Positions 1 through 7,580 are shown, counted from the stretch's first letter. The stretch: 40,151 nucleotides of DNA from an uncultured Faecalibacterium sp. (GCA_934525325.1 CAKSZE010000010.1:1-40151); one strand, 5' to 3'. The notes: a model not told the origin generated them from the sequence alone. Translations and numbers: made by a program.

Positions 1-50
1 CGACTCCCCCCTCCCTACCTCTGGACTCCACCCACCCCGCAACGGGTCAA

Positions 51-315
51 GGGCTGCTCGCCCTTAACAATCCTAAAGAAGAAGTCGAAGCACAAAAAAG
101 CTAGCGCTGCGCCAGTCGGCGCTATCGCTTTAACGCTTTTTTCGCTTCTCCATTTATAGCCCCTCAGTCGCTGCGCGACAGCTCCCCCCGGGGAGCGTTC
201 CCACCCGTGAAAATACAAGCCCGGAAAGTCCGCAGACTTTCCGGGCTTGTTCTAATTAAAAATAATTTTTCCGCTGAATATGCGCAAAGCAAACGCGGAG
301 CGCATTCAAATCGTC
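51..315. repeat. Composite structured intergenic repeat, copy 1
   Basis: This copy has the same blocks, order and orientation as the copy at about 20845-21180. Block 1 is GGGCTGCTCGCCC (51-63). Block 2 is a long hairpin whose outer stem pairs 87-101 with 135-148. Block 3 (158-188) is 31 nt identical to 20961-20991 and contains GTCGCTGCGCGAC. Block 4 is TGAAAATA followed by a perfect 15-bp hairpin (208-249). Block 5 is AATTAAAAATAATT (254-267), a predicted pseudoknot (271-305) and CAAATCGTC. No protein is credible here. The right edge lies about 5 nt from the stop of the 5'-nucleotidase gene, so the hairpin could also serve as its terminator. Bases 1-50 show nothing recognisable. Confidence 0.8.
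216..249. terminator. Perfect 15-bp hairpin with CGCA (minus strand UGCG) loop
   Basis: Arms 216-230 and 235-249 are perfectly complementary around loop CGCA. Read on the minus strand, the loop is C(UGCG)G, a UNCG-type stable tetraloop, followed by TATTTTC. It lies downstream of the minus-strand 5'-nucleotidase gene and may terminate it. The stem sequence is unrelated to that of the equivalent hairpin in copy 2, but stem length and loop are the same. Confidence 0.6.
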
Positions 316-319
316 AGGC

Positions 320-2275
320 TCAGCCCCGCGCCTTTTTTCTGCGGCGGAGCTTGCGCACCAGCTTACGGAGCAGCAGCACGATACACACCACCAGCAGAAT
401 GACGGTGAGAATCAGGCCAAGAAGGATAAAGGCAAAGCGGTTGGGCTTTTTCAGCAGCGCGGCAAGGCTGCGGCTGTCCTCCACCTTTTTGCGGTCATGC
501 AGGGTGCTGTAATAGTCCGGCACGTTGCCGATGCCATCGCCGTCGGTGTCCTCGAACGACGCCATGTACCGCGCAATGGCGTCCCAGCCCTTCAGCTCCC
601 TGCCGTTTTCGGTCAGGATCACATCCTCAAAATCTTCGATGGGGGTGCCGTCGGCGTACTTCGGCACGATGGACAGAATGCCGTAGGACATATCGGTGAC
701 AGCGCTCAGCATCTGCCCGCTGTAAAGGTCTGCCACGATGCGGTATAGCTTGTCGTCCTGCAGCTCCACGCGCTGCTCGTCCTTGACCAGATAGACGTCC
801 GTCACCTTGTTCAGCAGCAGCCGGTGGGGGTTGTAGGTGAAGTTCAGGCCGCTGCAATACAGCCGCGCGGTGGTCATGAAATCCGACACGGAAGCGTCGA
901 TCTCGGCGGCGGTGCGCAGCTCCTTGCCGGTGAGGTAGACCTCAATGAGGGGATAGCCCGGCACGCCGTCCGCGCCGATGCCCAGCGAGAAGGAGTTGAA
1001 CACCTGCTCCACGGTGATATCGCCCCGGGCGTAGGTGTCGCGCACAGTGCCGCTGGGCACCACCGCCAAGTCTACCGGCACGCCGTCATAGTCGGCGGCG
1101 TTCTCCACCGCGTACACATAGGCATCCGCGATGAAATCGCCCAGATTGTGCTCGGTGTGCACCTTGTCCAGATCCTCCAGGTTGGAGAAAACAACATCGT
1201 TTTCTGCCAGCACCTGATCCTTGGTGTAGCCGAACTGCGCCAGATAATCCGCGTCCACCGTGTCCATAAAGCGGTCAATGACCTCTTGCGTTTCCGCATC
1301 GGCGGGGATGTCGGCGGTGATGGGGATCAGCTGGTAATCGGTCACCTGCCAGCGTCCATCCGCTTTTTGCGCCATGGAAAGGCTGCCCAGATTTTTGCCG
1401 TACTCGCCGCAGGAGACCACATAGGTGTCCCCGTGGCGGATGGGCTCCCGGATGCGGCTGTGGGTGTGGCCGCTCAGGATAAGGTCAAGGTCGGGCACGC
1501 CCTTGGCAAGCAGTTCGTCCTCAGACTTTTTGGGGTCATCCCAAGTGCCGCTGTGGGAAACGCAGACGATCATGTCCGCATCTTCATTTGCCTTGATCTC
1601 TGCCACGGTGGCTTTTACTGCCTGCACCGGATCTTTGAATTTCAACTCGCAAGTGGGTGCGCAGGAAAGGGCGTCCTTGCCGAAAACGCCCACCACAGCA
1701 ATGCGCACATCGCCCTTCTGCAACACGGTGTAGTCCTGCACGCCGTAGGCAGCAAAGGCGTCTTTGAGCAGCTGCTGTCCCTCGGTAAGACCGGCGCTTT
1801 CCATGGCGTCCCAGTCCACATTGCAGACCACGAGGGCCGGCACGGCATCGCCGGAGGTGCGGGCGCTGGTAAGCATATTGGCAAGACCCTTGGAGCGGTA
1901 GTCGAACTCATGGTTGCCGAAGGTGGTCACATCGTAGCCCATGTAGCCCAGAATCCGCAGTTCTGCGGCCTGTGTTTCAAACACCGTCTGGATCAGGGTG
2001 CCCATGGAAAAGTCACCGCCATCGATCACAAGGGTGTCGGGATTCTTGGCCCGCTGTGCCTTGATGAGGGTGTTGGCGCGGGCAAAGCCGCCGATGTCCG
2101 TCTCCTCGTCCTCCACCACGGTGGTAAAGGTGTTCAGGTGGGAGTGGGTGTCGTGGCTGAACAGGATGTCCAGCGTTTTGCCCGTTTCCGGTGTCTGCCC
2201 ATAGGCGGCGGGAATGCCCAGCAGCACTGAAAACAGCAGCAGCACGGCCACCGTCATGGCGAAAAGCTTTTTCAT
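320..2275 (-). CDS. Surface-anchored 5'-nucleotidase / metallophosphoesterase
   Basis: This 651-residue protein has a signal peptide (about 1-26, ending AYG). It has a calcineurin-like metallophosphatase domain with HDTHSH (41-46), GGD (86-88), GNHEFD (120-125), SHSG (240-243) and GHTHS (269-273). The second domain is a 5'-nucleotidase C-terminal domain including the VVPSGTVRD segment. Near residue 576 is a DTDGDGIGN calcium-loop-like motif, then a C-terminal membrane helix (about 614-636) and a very basic tail. Family members hydrolyse nucleoside monophosphates or UDP-sugars outside the cell; the exact substrate is not visible. The start is the MKKLF codon, preceded by AAAGGAG; an upstream in-frame start lacks a signal peptide and good ribosome site. 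The helix plus basic tail replaces an LPxTG anchor. Confidence 0.9.
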   Translation of the reverse strand: MKKLFAMTVAVLLLFSVLLGIPAAYGQTPETGKTLDILFSHDTHSHLNTFTTVVEDEETDIGGFARANTLIKAQRAKNPDTLVIDGGDFSMGTLIQTVFETQAAELRILGYMGYDVTTFGNHEFDYRSKGLANMLTSARTSGDAVPALVVCNVDWDAMESAGLTEGQQLLKDAFAAYGVQDYTVLQKGDVRIAVVGVFGKDALSCAPTCELKFKDPVQAVKATVAEIKANEDADMIVCVSHSGTWDDPKKSEDELLAKGVPDLDLILSGHTHSRIREPIRHGDTYVVSCGEYGKNLGSLSMAQKADGRWQVTDYQLIPITADIPADAETQEVIDRFMDTVDADYLAQFGYTKDQVLAENDVVFSNLEDLDKVHTEHNLGDFIADAYVYAVENAADYDGVPVDLAVVPSGTVRDTYARGDITVEQVFNSFSLGIGADGVPGYPLIEVYLTGKELRTAAEIDASVSDFMTTARLYCSGLNFTYNPHRLLLNKVTDVYLVKDEQRVELQDDKLYRIVADLYSGQMLSAVTDMSYGILSIVPKYADGTPIEDFEDVILTENGRELKGWDAIARYMASFEDTDGDGIGNVPDYYSTLHDRKKVEDSRSLAALLKKPNRFAFILLGLILTVILLVVCIVLLLRKLVRKLRRRKKARG

Positions 2276-2378
2276 GGTGCGTTCTCCTTTTGTTGCGTCC
2301 TTATTTTTTCGGCTCAGCCGAATTTTTACAGCATCAGAAAAGTAATACCATTCTATAAAAATCAACTATCCGTCCGTT

Positions 2379-2407
2379 ATTTTAGCATAAATGTACAAAA
2401 TAAACAA
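2379..2407 (-). promoter_or_regulatory. Promoter for the 5'-nucleotidase gene
   Basis: On the minus strand, TTGTTT (2402-2407) is followed by a 17-nt spacer and TAAAAT (2379-2384). This leaves a leader of about 100 nt before the start codon. Confidence 0.55.
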
Positions 2408-2481
2408 GACGGTAGTTGCTTTTTTGCGCTGATAGGCAACGCTTTTAGAAAATCAGACTTGTTTTGTCTCCTGCAAAAACA

Positions 2482-2513
2482 AAACCAGCCAAGCCCGCAG
2501 GCTTGGCTGGTTT
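2482..2513 (-). terminator. Intrinsic terminator of glcK
   Basis: A perfect 14-bp stem (2482-2495 with 2500-2513) is capped by UGCG on the minus strand and followed by TTTGTTTTTG. It lies just after the glucokinase stop codon. Confidence 0.85.
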
Positions 2514-2535
2514 AAAAGTTGTCGGTATTCCCTTA

Positions 2536-3486
2536 TCAGGCACCCACGATCAGGCGCACAGCACCGTAGATGCCGGCGTCGTTGCCAAGGCTGGCGGCCT
2601 TGATGGGGGTCTCCTTGCAGGACTGGAAGGCGTACTCCTTGTAGTGACGCACCAGCGGGTCGAAGAGGACTTCTCCGGCGCGGGCCACGCCGCCGCCGAT
2701 CATGAACATCTCGGGGTCGGTGGTGGCGGCAATGTTGGCCAGTGCCATGCCCAGCGTAGAAGCCATCTCGTCCACCTCGCGGGCAGCCAGTGCATCCCCG
2801 GCGCGGGCAGCATCGAACACGTCCTTGGCTTCAAAGTCCTTGCCGCGCAGGGTGCAGGCGGTGTCCGGGTTTGCGTCCAGCAGCTTCTTCATGCAGCGCA
2901 CAACGCCGGTGGCGCTGGAATACTGCTCCAGACAACCGCGCTTGCCGCAGCCGCAGACGGCGGTCTCGTGAGGGTTGACGGTAATGTGACCGATCTCGCC
3001 GCCGGCACCGTGAGCACCGTCGATGACCTTGCCGTTCACGATGACACCGCCGCCCACGCCGGTGCCCAGCGTGACCATGACGGCACTGCGGCAGCCCTGT
3101 GCCGTGCCCATCCAGATCTCGCCCAGAGCAGCCACGTTGGCGTCGTTGCCCACCAGCACCCGGATGCCGCCCAGCAGCTCGCTGAGCTCAATGGACACGT
3201 TGCGGTTGCCCCAGCCGCCAAGGTTTGCGCACACGATGGGCACGATGCTGGAATCCAGCACCGGGCCGGGCACGCCCAGACCGACACCCTCGACTTCGTC
3301 TGCGGACAGACCCTTTTCCTGCATCTTCTGCTGCACGGCAGCAGCCAGATTTTCCAGAATGTGAGCACCGTTATTGGAAGTATCGGTGCTTACCTCCCAC
3401 TTTTCCAGCAGCTTGCCGCTGGTGGTGAACAGGCCGACCTTGGCAGTGGTGCCGCCCAGATCGATGCCAAATGCGTATTCCTTCAT
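2536..3486 (-). CDS. glcK: ROK-family glucokinase
   Basis: This 316-residue protein phosphorylates glucose with ATP in the cytoplasm. It shows the N-terminal phosphate-binding motif DLGGTTAKVG (9-18), GNDAN with the likely catalytic Asp115, GTGVGGG (141-147), EIGH (164-167) and the ROK zinc motif CGCGKRGC (178-185). Length and motif order match Gram-positive ROK glucokinases rather than ROK repressors, because there is no N-terminal HTH. The chosen ATG is preceded by AGGGG at 8 nt; the longer reading has no ribosome site. It appears monocistronic, with its own promoter and terminator. ROK kinases overlap in specificity, so N-acetylhexosamine kinase activity cannot be excluded. Confidence 0.9.
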   Translation of the reverse strand: MKEYAFGIDLGGTTAKVGLFTTSGKLLEKWEVSTDTSNNGAHILENLAAAVQQKMQEKGLSADEVEGVGLGVPGPVLDSSIVPIVCANLGGWGNRNVSIELSELLGGIRVLVGNDANVAALGEIWMGTAQGCRSAVMVTLGTGVGGGVIVNGKVIDGAHGAGGEIGHITVNPHETAVCGCGKRGCLEQYSSATGVVRCMKKLLDANPDTACTLRGKDFEAKDVFDAARAGDALAAREVDEMASTLGMALANIAATTDPEMFMIGGGVARAGEVLFDPLVRHYKEYAFQSCKETPIKAASLGNDAGIYGAVRLIVGA

Positions 3487-3537
3487 GTCATTTACCCCTT
3501 TGATGCGGATGCGCCGCATTATTTATCAGTATTTTAT

Positions 3538-3543
3538 AGTATA
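3538..3543 (-). promoter_or_regulatory. Extended -10 promoter element of glcK
   Basis: The minus strand reads TATGGTATACT, an extended -10 (TGGTATACT) about 50 nt before the glcK start. No strong -35 is seen. Confidence 0.4.
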
Positions 3544-3636
3544 CCATATTTTTCCGCAAAAGAGCAGTACCGCGACGGCATTTCGTGCAATCGGACTGAA
3601 ATCCATGTAAAATTTTGGGCAGTTCCACAACGGGTT

Positions 3637-4521
3637 TCAGCGCACGGTGTTGGTCAGCGTGCCGATCCCTTCGATCTCACACTGCACGGTGTCGCCCGGG
3701 TGCAAGAATTGCGGCGGGTCCATGCCCATGCCCACCCCGGCAGGGGTGCCGGTGGCAATGATGGTGCCGGCTTTCAGGGTCATCCCCTGCGAAAGCTCGT
3801 GGATGACATGGTCGATATCAAAAATTTGCAGGCTGGTGTTGGAATCCTGCCGCAGCGCGCCGTTCACCCGGCTGCGGATGGGCAGCGCGGGCGGGTAGGT
3901 GTCGAACTCGTCCGCGGTGACGATGCAGGGCCCCATGGGGGTAAAGCCGTCCAGACTTTTGCCGAAGTACCACTGTTTGTGGGCGGTCTGCACGTCCCGG
4001 GCGGAGACGTCGTTCAGGATGGTGTAGCCGAACACATAGTCCTTGGTCTGCCCGGCGGGCACGTCCTTGGCGTCCTTGCCCAGCACTACAGCCAGCTCAC
4101 ACTCGTAGTCCAGCTTCTGCACAAGGTCGGTGTGCGCCTCGATAAAGCCGCCGTCCGGCACCGCCCGACTGACCCGCTTGGAAAAGTAGATGGCGTCCTG
4201 ATGCTGGGTGGCAAAGGCGTCCGCAGAGTACTTTTCGGCCTCGTCCGAGTGCGCCATATAGTTGATGCCCAGACAGACTACGTCCTGCGCAGGGCTGGGG
4301 ATGGGGCTTTGCAGAGTGACGGCTTCCACCGGCAGCGCCGGGATGCCGCTGATGGCAAGCTGCAAACCGAACCGCACCTGCGGGGTGAGGAAGGGGATGG
4401 CGTCGGACAGGGTCTCGTAGGAGAGCCCCAGCCAGCTCAGCGGCCAGACCTGTGTGCCGTCCTGCGAGAGGATGGCGGGGTCCTCCACACCGTCCGGCAG
4501 GCGGCAGGTGACAAAACGCAT
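3637..4521 (-). CDS. Fumarylacetoacetate hydrolase (FAH) family protein
   Basis: This 294-residue protein has an N-terminal linker region and a C-terminal FAH fold. Recognisable parts are GINYMAHSDE (about 85-94), DYECELAVVLG with Glu140 and Glu142 as likely metal ligands, LNDVSARD with Asp171, and the family signature TGTPAGVGMGMDPP. Members act on beta-keto acids, acylpyruvates or hydroxymuconate-type compounds, cleaving or decarboxylating C-C bonds; the substrate cannot be read from sequence. The ribosome site AGGAGG lies 7 nt from the ATG. It begins 14 nt after the DJ-1/PfpI gene, so the two are probably co-transcribed. No clear terminator is seen after it. Confidence 0.85.
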   Translation of the reverse strand: MRFVTCRLPDGVEDPAILSQDGTQVWPLSWLGLSYETLSDAIPFLTPQVRFGLQLAISGIPALPVEAVTLQSPIPSPAQDVVCLGINYMAHSDEAEKYSADAFATQHQDAIYFSKRVSRAVPDGGFIEAHTDLVQKLDYECELAVVLGKDAKDVPAGQTKDYVFGYTILNDVSARDVQTAHKQWYFGKSLDGFTPMGPCIVTADEFDTYPPALPIRSRVNGALRQDSNTSLQIFDIDHVIHELSQGMTLKAGTIIATGTPAGVGMGMDPPQFLHPGDTVQCEIEGIGTLTNTVR

Positions 4522-4535
4522 ACAGTCTCCTCCTC

Positions 4536-5087
4536 TCAGTGCCGGTAGGCGATGGCGCTGCGGATGCGCTCGGCCTCGTCTTCTCCCGCCAGCTGGCGCA
4601 CCAGCTCCAGCGCAAAGGGGATGGCGCCGCCCAGACCGTAGCTGGTGGTGATGCTGCCGTCCACGACCACCTCGGTGTCCAGCACATGGGCACCGGCCAG
4701 CTGATCCTGAAATGCAGCGTGAGCGGTGGCGTTTTTGCCCTCTAACAGCCCCAGCGCGGCCAGCACGCTGGGTGCGGCGCAGATGGCGGCTACCTTTTTG
4801 CCCGCCTTTGCAAAGGCAACGCAGGTATCCGTCACCGTCTTGTTGGCGGCAAGGTTCGGCGTGCCGGGAATGCCGCCGGGCAGCACCACCAGATCCACGT
4901 CGGAATAATCGACTTCCTCCGCCAGCGCATCGGCGGTGATATGCACCTTATGGCTGCTCAGGATCTCCCGGCTGCCGGAAGCGCTGGCAACCAGCACCTC
5001 CACCTTGGCGCGGCGGAGCAGATCCACCACTAGCAGTGCCTCACACTCCTCGGTGCCCTCCGCAAAAAATACAACAGCTTTTGCCAT
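4536..5087 (-). CDS. DJ-1/PfpI (YajL-like) family protein
   Basis: This 183-residue protein has the DJ-1/ThiJ fold. AEGTEECEA near residue 9 supplies the conserved glutamate, VVLPGGIPG lies at about 67-75, and AAICAAPSVLA carries the nucleophile Cys103. Length and motifs match the YajL/DJ-1 subgroup rather than PfpI proteases. The proposed roles for this subgroup, in oxidative or carbonyl stress and deglycation, are debated. The start has AGGAGG at 9-10 nt; an in-frame upstream extension would run through the preceding terminator and is rejected. It is first in a two-gene unit with the FAH-family gene. Confidence 0.88.
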   Translation of the reverse strand: MAKAVVFFAEGTEECEALLVVDLLRRAKVEVLVASASGSREILSSHKVHITADALAEEVDYSDVDLVVLPGGIPGTPNLAANKTVTDTCVAFAKAGKKVAAICAAPSVLAALGLLEGKNATAHAAFQDQLAGAHVLDTEVVVDGSITTSYGLGGAIPFALELVRQLAGEDEAERIRSAIAYRH

Positions 5088-5118
5088 AAGAATAACCTCC
5101 TGTTCAAATATCAAAAAG

Positions 5119-5172
5119 AAAAGCCGCGTGCCGCAGCTTTGGGCAAAGCCCTTTTGGCGGTACGCGGCCTTT
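5119..5172 (-). terminator. Terminator downstream of the YerC-like gene
   Basis: A long stem pairs GCCGCGTGCCGC with GCGGTACGCGGC (one mismatch) and encloses a GGGC/GCCC hairpin. On the minus strand it is followed by TTTTCTTTTTG. Confidence 0.7.
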
Positions 5173-5175
5173 GTA

Positions 5176-5469
5176 TCAGTCAGCGGACTTTTTTTCAGCT
5201 TCCAGCAGCGCACGCAGCACACTGTCGTCCGCGCTCAGCACCCGGCTGACCCGGCTGATGATGGCGCTGGACGCACCGGTCTTGTCCATGATCTCGGTGT
5301 AGATGCACTTGTCGGCCAGCAGCTCGGCAATATTGTAGCGCTGCTCCATTGCGCTCAGCTCCGAATAGCTGCACACGTCCTGCAGAAAACGATAGCATTC
5401 CTCCGGGGTCTTGAGCTGCAGAAAAGCCCGGTACAGGCCGGAGTTGCCGGTGGGATGATCTTTCGCCAT
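5176..5469 (-). CDS. YerC/TrpR-superfamily transcriptional regulator
   Basis: This 97-residue helical protein resembles the YerC/YecD group of the Trp-repressor superfamily. The segment LSAMEQRYNIAELLAD and the following TGASSAIISRVSRVL form the expected helix-turn-helix, at about 38-80. It probably binds DNA as a dimer; its ligand is not known to me. The start ATG has AGGAG at 6-8 nt, and an upstream start 33 nt earlier lacks one. A perfect palindrome overlaps its -10 element, suggesting autoregulation. The gene is transcribed alone, with a terminator after it. Confidence 0.85.
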   Translation of the reverse strand: MAKDHPTGNSGLYRAFLQLKTPEECYRFLQDVCSYSELSAMEQRYNIAELLADKCIYTEIMDKTGASSAIISRVSRVLSADDSVLRALLEAEKKSAD

Positions 5470-5518
5470 GATAGTCTCCTTTTTTGCACAGAATGCCCGC
5501 ATATAGCGGCTTCATTAC

Positions 5519-5555
5519 ACTACATCAGTGTAGTACAAACGCGGATAAATTTCAA
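5519..5555 (-). promoter_or_regulatory. Promoter and palindromic operator of the YerC-like gene
   Basis: On the minus strand, TTGAAA (5550-5555), a 17-nt spacer and TACACT (5527-5532) form the promoter. The palindrome ACTACA-TCAG-TGTAGT (5519-5534) sits directly on the -10, a position expected for repression. Confidence 0.6.
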
Positions 5556-5590
5556 TGGCTATTTTGTGATTTCTTTGAAATCACGGAGCC

Positions 5591-5624
5591 ATTTAAGGCT
5601 TCCCCGGACGGGGGAGCCTTAAAT
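5591..5624 (-). terminator. Hairpin after the GNAT gene
   Basis: A 15-bp stem with one mismatch (5591-5605 with 5610-5624) lies just downstream of the GNAT stop. No U-tract follows on the minus strand, so a role in transcript 3' stability is as likely as termination. Confidence 0.45.
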
Positions 5625-5630
5625 GTGCGT

Positions 5631-6125
5631 TCAGCTCAGGGTGTGCTCATACACCAGCTCGTTGCGGGGCACGGTGCCGGTTTCCTGCTCGGCGGGGCGC
5701 AGCTCGCGGTAGCGCAGCGCCTTGAAGAACTGCTGCACCGGCAGCGCCTTGGCGTGGATGGTGCACCACACCCGGCCCTTGCCCTCGCCCTTGGCCAGCC
5801 GCTCACAGGTCTGCACGATATCCCTGCCGATGGCCTTGCCGCGGTACTCCGGCTTGAGGTACAGGTGCATCAGGTGCAGGGCGGTGTTCTCCATCTTCCA
5901 CGCAAAATAGCCGATGAGCTTGCCCCCCAGAAACACCAGAAAATAGTTCACGTCGTTGTCGATGTCCTCTTCAATGGCGTCGGCGCTTTGCAGCTCCTCC
6001 ACAAGGGTGTCCAGCTGCTTTGCGGGGTAGTAGCGCTTGTAGACCTCGTGCCACAGCTCGCTGGCAAGGTCGGCGGTGTTGTGGATGTATTTGGCCTTTG
6101 CGACCAGCTTGTAATCAGGCTTCAT
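5631..6125 (-). CDS. GNAT-family N-acetyltransferase
   Basis: This 164-residue protein has a GNAT core. LHLMHLYLKPEYRGKAIGRDI contains the acetyl-CoA-binding R/QxxGxG/A-like loop (RGKAIG), preceded by a strand that faces substrate (YFLVFLGGKLIGYFAW). The acceptor substrate is unknown. The ATG has AAGGAG at 4-5 nt; an in-frame extension upstream overlaps the nitroreductase gene and is rejected. It follows the nitroreductase by 8 nt, so the two form an operon driven by the promoter at 6688-6716. Confidence 0.82.
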   Translation of the reverse strand: MKPDYKLVAKAKYIHNTADLASELWHEVYKRYYPAKQLDTLVEELQSADAIEEDIDNDVNYFLVFLGGKLIGYFAWKMENTALHLMHLYLKPEYRGKAIGRDIVQTCERLAKGEGKGRVWCTIHAKALPVQQFFKALRYRELRPAEQETGTVPRNELVYEHTLS

Positions 6126-6133
6126 AAAACTCC

Positions 6134-6655
6134 TTATACTCTTACGATGTAATCCGGCTTGCGGGGCGCGGCGGGCTTGGGTTCGGCGGCGGGGTAACCC
6201 AGAATGCAGTGGCCTACGCCGATCCAGTCGCCCTCGATGCCCCACTTTTTCAGCAGTGCCTTGCCCTCGGCGGAGTCAAACTCCTCCCGGGCGCGGTTGA
6301 TCCAGCAGCTGCCCAGTCCCAGCGATGCGGCGGCCAGCATCAGGTTGCCCATGACAAGGCTGCCGTCCTGCACGGCGCAGTTTGCGTGGGCATCGGCCAG
6401 CACCACCAGAATGGTGGGTGCGCCGTACATGGGGTCGCTGTCGGTGCCCATGACGGCGGCGTTCATCCGGGTCAGCTGGGCGCGGGTAGCGGCATCCTGC
6501 ACGACCACGATCTTAGCGCTCTGGCGTCCCATGGCGCTGGCGGCGTAGGTGCCGGCCTCCAGCACGGCGTCAAGCTCGGCATCCGTGATCTGCCGGGGCT
6601 CGTAGGCGCGGCAGCTGCGGCGGCTGTAAATGGTTTGTAAAGTCTCGTTGGTCAT
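6134..6655 (-). CDS. Nitroreductase-family FMN oxidoreductase
   Basis: This 173-residue protein shows RRSCRAYEPRQI (12-23), the typical FMN-phosphate-binding start of the nitroreductase fold. A mid segment NLMLAAASLGLGSCWINR and a late GHCILGYP also fit the family. It probably uses FMN and NAD(P)H to reduce nitro or quinone-type compounds; the physiological substrate is not visible. The size fits the short nitroreductases of anaerobic Firmicutes. AGGAGGGG lies at a good distance from the ATG. It is the first gene of a unit with the GNAT acetyltransferase. Confidence 0.88.
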   Translation of the reverse strand: MTNETLQTIYSRRSCRAYEPRQITDAELDAVLEAGTYAASAMGRQSAKIVVVQDAATRAQLTRMNAAVMGTDSDPMYGAPTILVVLADAHANCAVQDGSLVMGNLMLAAASLGLGSCWINRAREEFDSAEGKALLKKWGIEGDWIGVGHCILGYPAAEPKPAAPRKPDYIVRV

Positions 6656-6687
6656 GAAAGATCCCCTCCTTAATAGTGGATGGCTTT

Positions 6688-6716
6688 ATTGTACCACAAC
6701 CTGCGCCGGAGTGCAA
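6688..6716 (-). promoter_or_regulatory. Promoter of the nitroreductase-GNAT operon
   Basis: On the minus strand, TTGCAC (6711-6716), a 17-nt spacer and TACAAT (6688-6693). Confidence 0.7.
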
Positions 6717-6819
6717 AGTGCCCGCCGGTAAAAATCATTCTCGGCTTTCGAAAACGTTTGCGCTGCAAAAACACGACAGAATGCACAAAAAACAAAAGAA
6801 AGATTATGGAAAAGCATTC

Positions 6820-6848
6820 TTGTTGCCAGCGGGCAAATCGGGTATAAT
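6820..6848 (+). promoter_or_regulatory. Promoter of the beta-trefoil lectin gene
   Basis: TTGTTG (6820-6825), a 17-nt spacer and a perfect TATAAT (6843-6848). Confidence 0.7.
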
Positions 6849-6880
6849 AGGGCTACCATAGCGGAAAGGAGTTGTGCTCT

Positions 6881-7471
6881 ATGGCAAAGGCATCGCAGGT
6901 CGTCATTATGGAGGGGGAATACTATATTATCAAGGCCCCCAACGGGAAGGTACTGGAAGTAAAGGATTTCAACACGGAGAACGGCGCCGGCATCCAGCTG
7001 TGGAGCTATGCGGGGCATCCGTGGCAGCAGTGGCAGTTTGTGGACGCAGGCGAGGGACGCTGGCGCATCCAGAACCGCTTTACCGGCAAGATGATCGATC
7101 TGGCACTTGGCGGCGTGGTGGAGGGCACATGGCTGCACCAGTGGAGCCGCACCAGCGGGCTGAGCCAATGCTGGGCGCTGGAACCTACCCGCAGCGGACG
7201 CACCCGCATCCGCAATGTGCTGTCGGATAAGTACATCGACCTTGTGGGCATGAACACCGCCAACGGCGCACAGGCGCAGATCTGGAACTATGTGGCGGGC
7301 GGCAATCAGGAGTGGACGCTGGAACGCATCGACCCTGACGTTGCCCAGACCGGCAAGCGCGCCGGGGAAGCCAAGGACTCCCAGCCCACACCCAGCCAGC
7401 GCAAGCACCAGAATGATCTGGTGCGCAAGCTGAACAGTGCAGGCAAGGGACGCACCGGACGCAAGGCATAA
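6881..7471 (+). CDS. Ricin-type beta-trefoil (RICIN domain) protein without export signal
   Basis: This 196-residue protein is almost entirely one beta-trefoil lectin domain, with three QxW repeats: QQW (49-51), QCW (96-98) and QEW (143-145). Each repeat carries a conserved hydrophobic ID/LE-type strand, such as KMIDLAL and KYIDLVG. Such domains usually bind galactose-type or other sugars. There is no signal peptide, membrane segment or attached enzyme domain. The final 40 or so residues are polar and rich in Lys/Arg. The start is ATG after AAAGGAG at 9 nt; a TTG three codons upstream sits too close to the ribosome site. Ligand and partner are unknown; nothing indicates a toxin. Confidence 0.85.
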   Translation: MAKASQVVIMEGEYYIIKAPNGKVLEVKDFNTENGAGIQLWSYAGHPWQQWQFVDAGEGRWRIQNRFTGKMIDLALGGVVEGTWLHQWSRTSGLSQCWALEPTRSGRTRIRNVLSDKYIDLVGMNTANGAQAQIWNYVAGGNQEWTLERIDPDVAQTGKRAGEAKDSQPTPSQRKHQNDLVRKLNSAGKGRTGRKA

Positions 7472-7524
7472 ATAAAAAGAACGCTTCCGCTGCTCTGTGG
7501 GCATCCGCAGCGGAAACACTTCCC

Positions 7525-7563
7525 AAAGGGCTGCTGCACAGCGTTTCATGCAGCAGCCCTTTT
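7525..7563 (+). terminator. Terminator after the RICIN-domain gene
   Basis: A perfect 14-bp stem AAAGGGCTGCTGCA/TGCAGCAGCCCTTT ends in a T-run. A preceding hairpin (CTTCCGCTGC with GCAGCGGAAA, about 7490-7516) adds to it. Confidence 0.85.
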
Positions 7564-7580
7564 TATGAAAAAAGATACGC

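Noticed and set aside
271..305. Hammerhead ribozyme, because CTGAATA/CTGATTA resembles CUGANGA
   Set aside because: The core base is wrong and no GAAA partner with a third stem is present; the crossing stems do not fit a hammerhead.
207..512. Possible small protein across repeat copy 1
   Set aside because: It starts inside the repeat and runs antisense into the 5'-nucleotidase gene; no ribosome site.
2464..4548. A 694-codon open frame opposite glucokinase and the FAH gene
   Set aside because: It crosses two real genes and their terminator; composition is that of an antisense frame.
6749..6762. CcpA cre or LacI-type operator CGAAAACGTTTGCG between divergent genes
   Set aside because: It deviates from the cre consensus at three positions and has one broken symmetry pair; kept only as a possibility.
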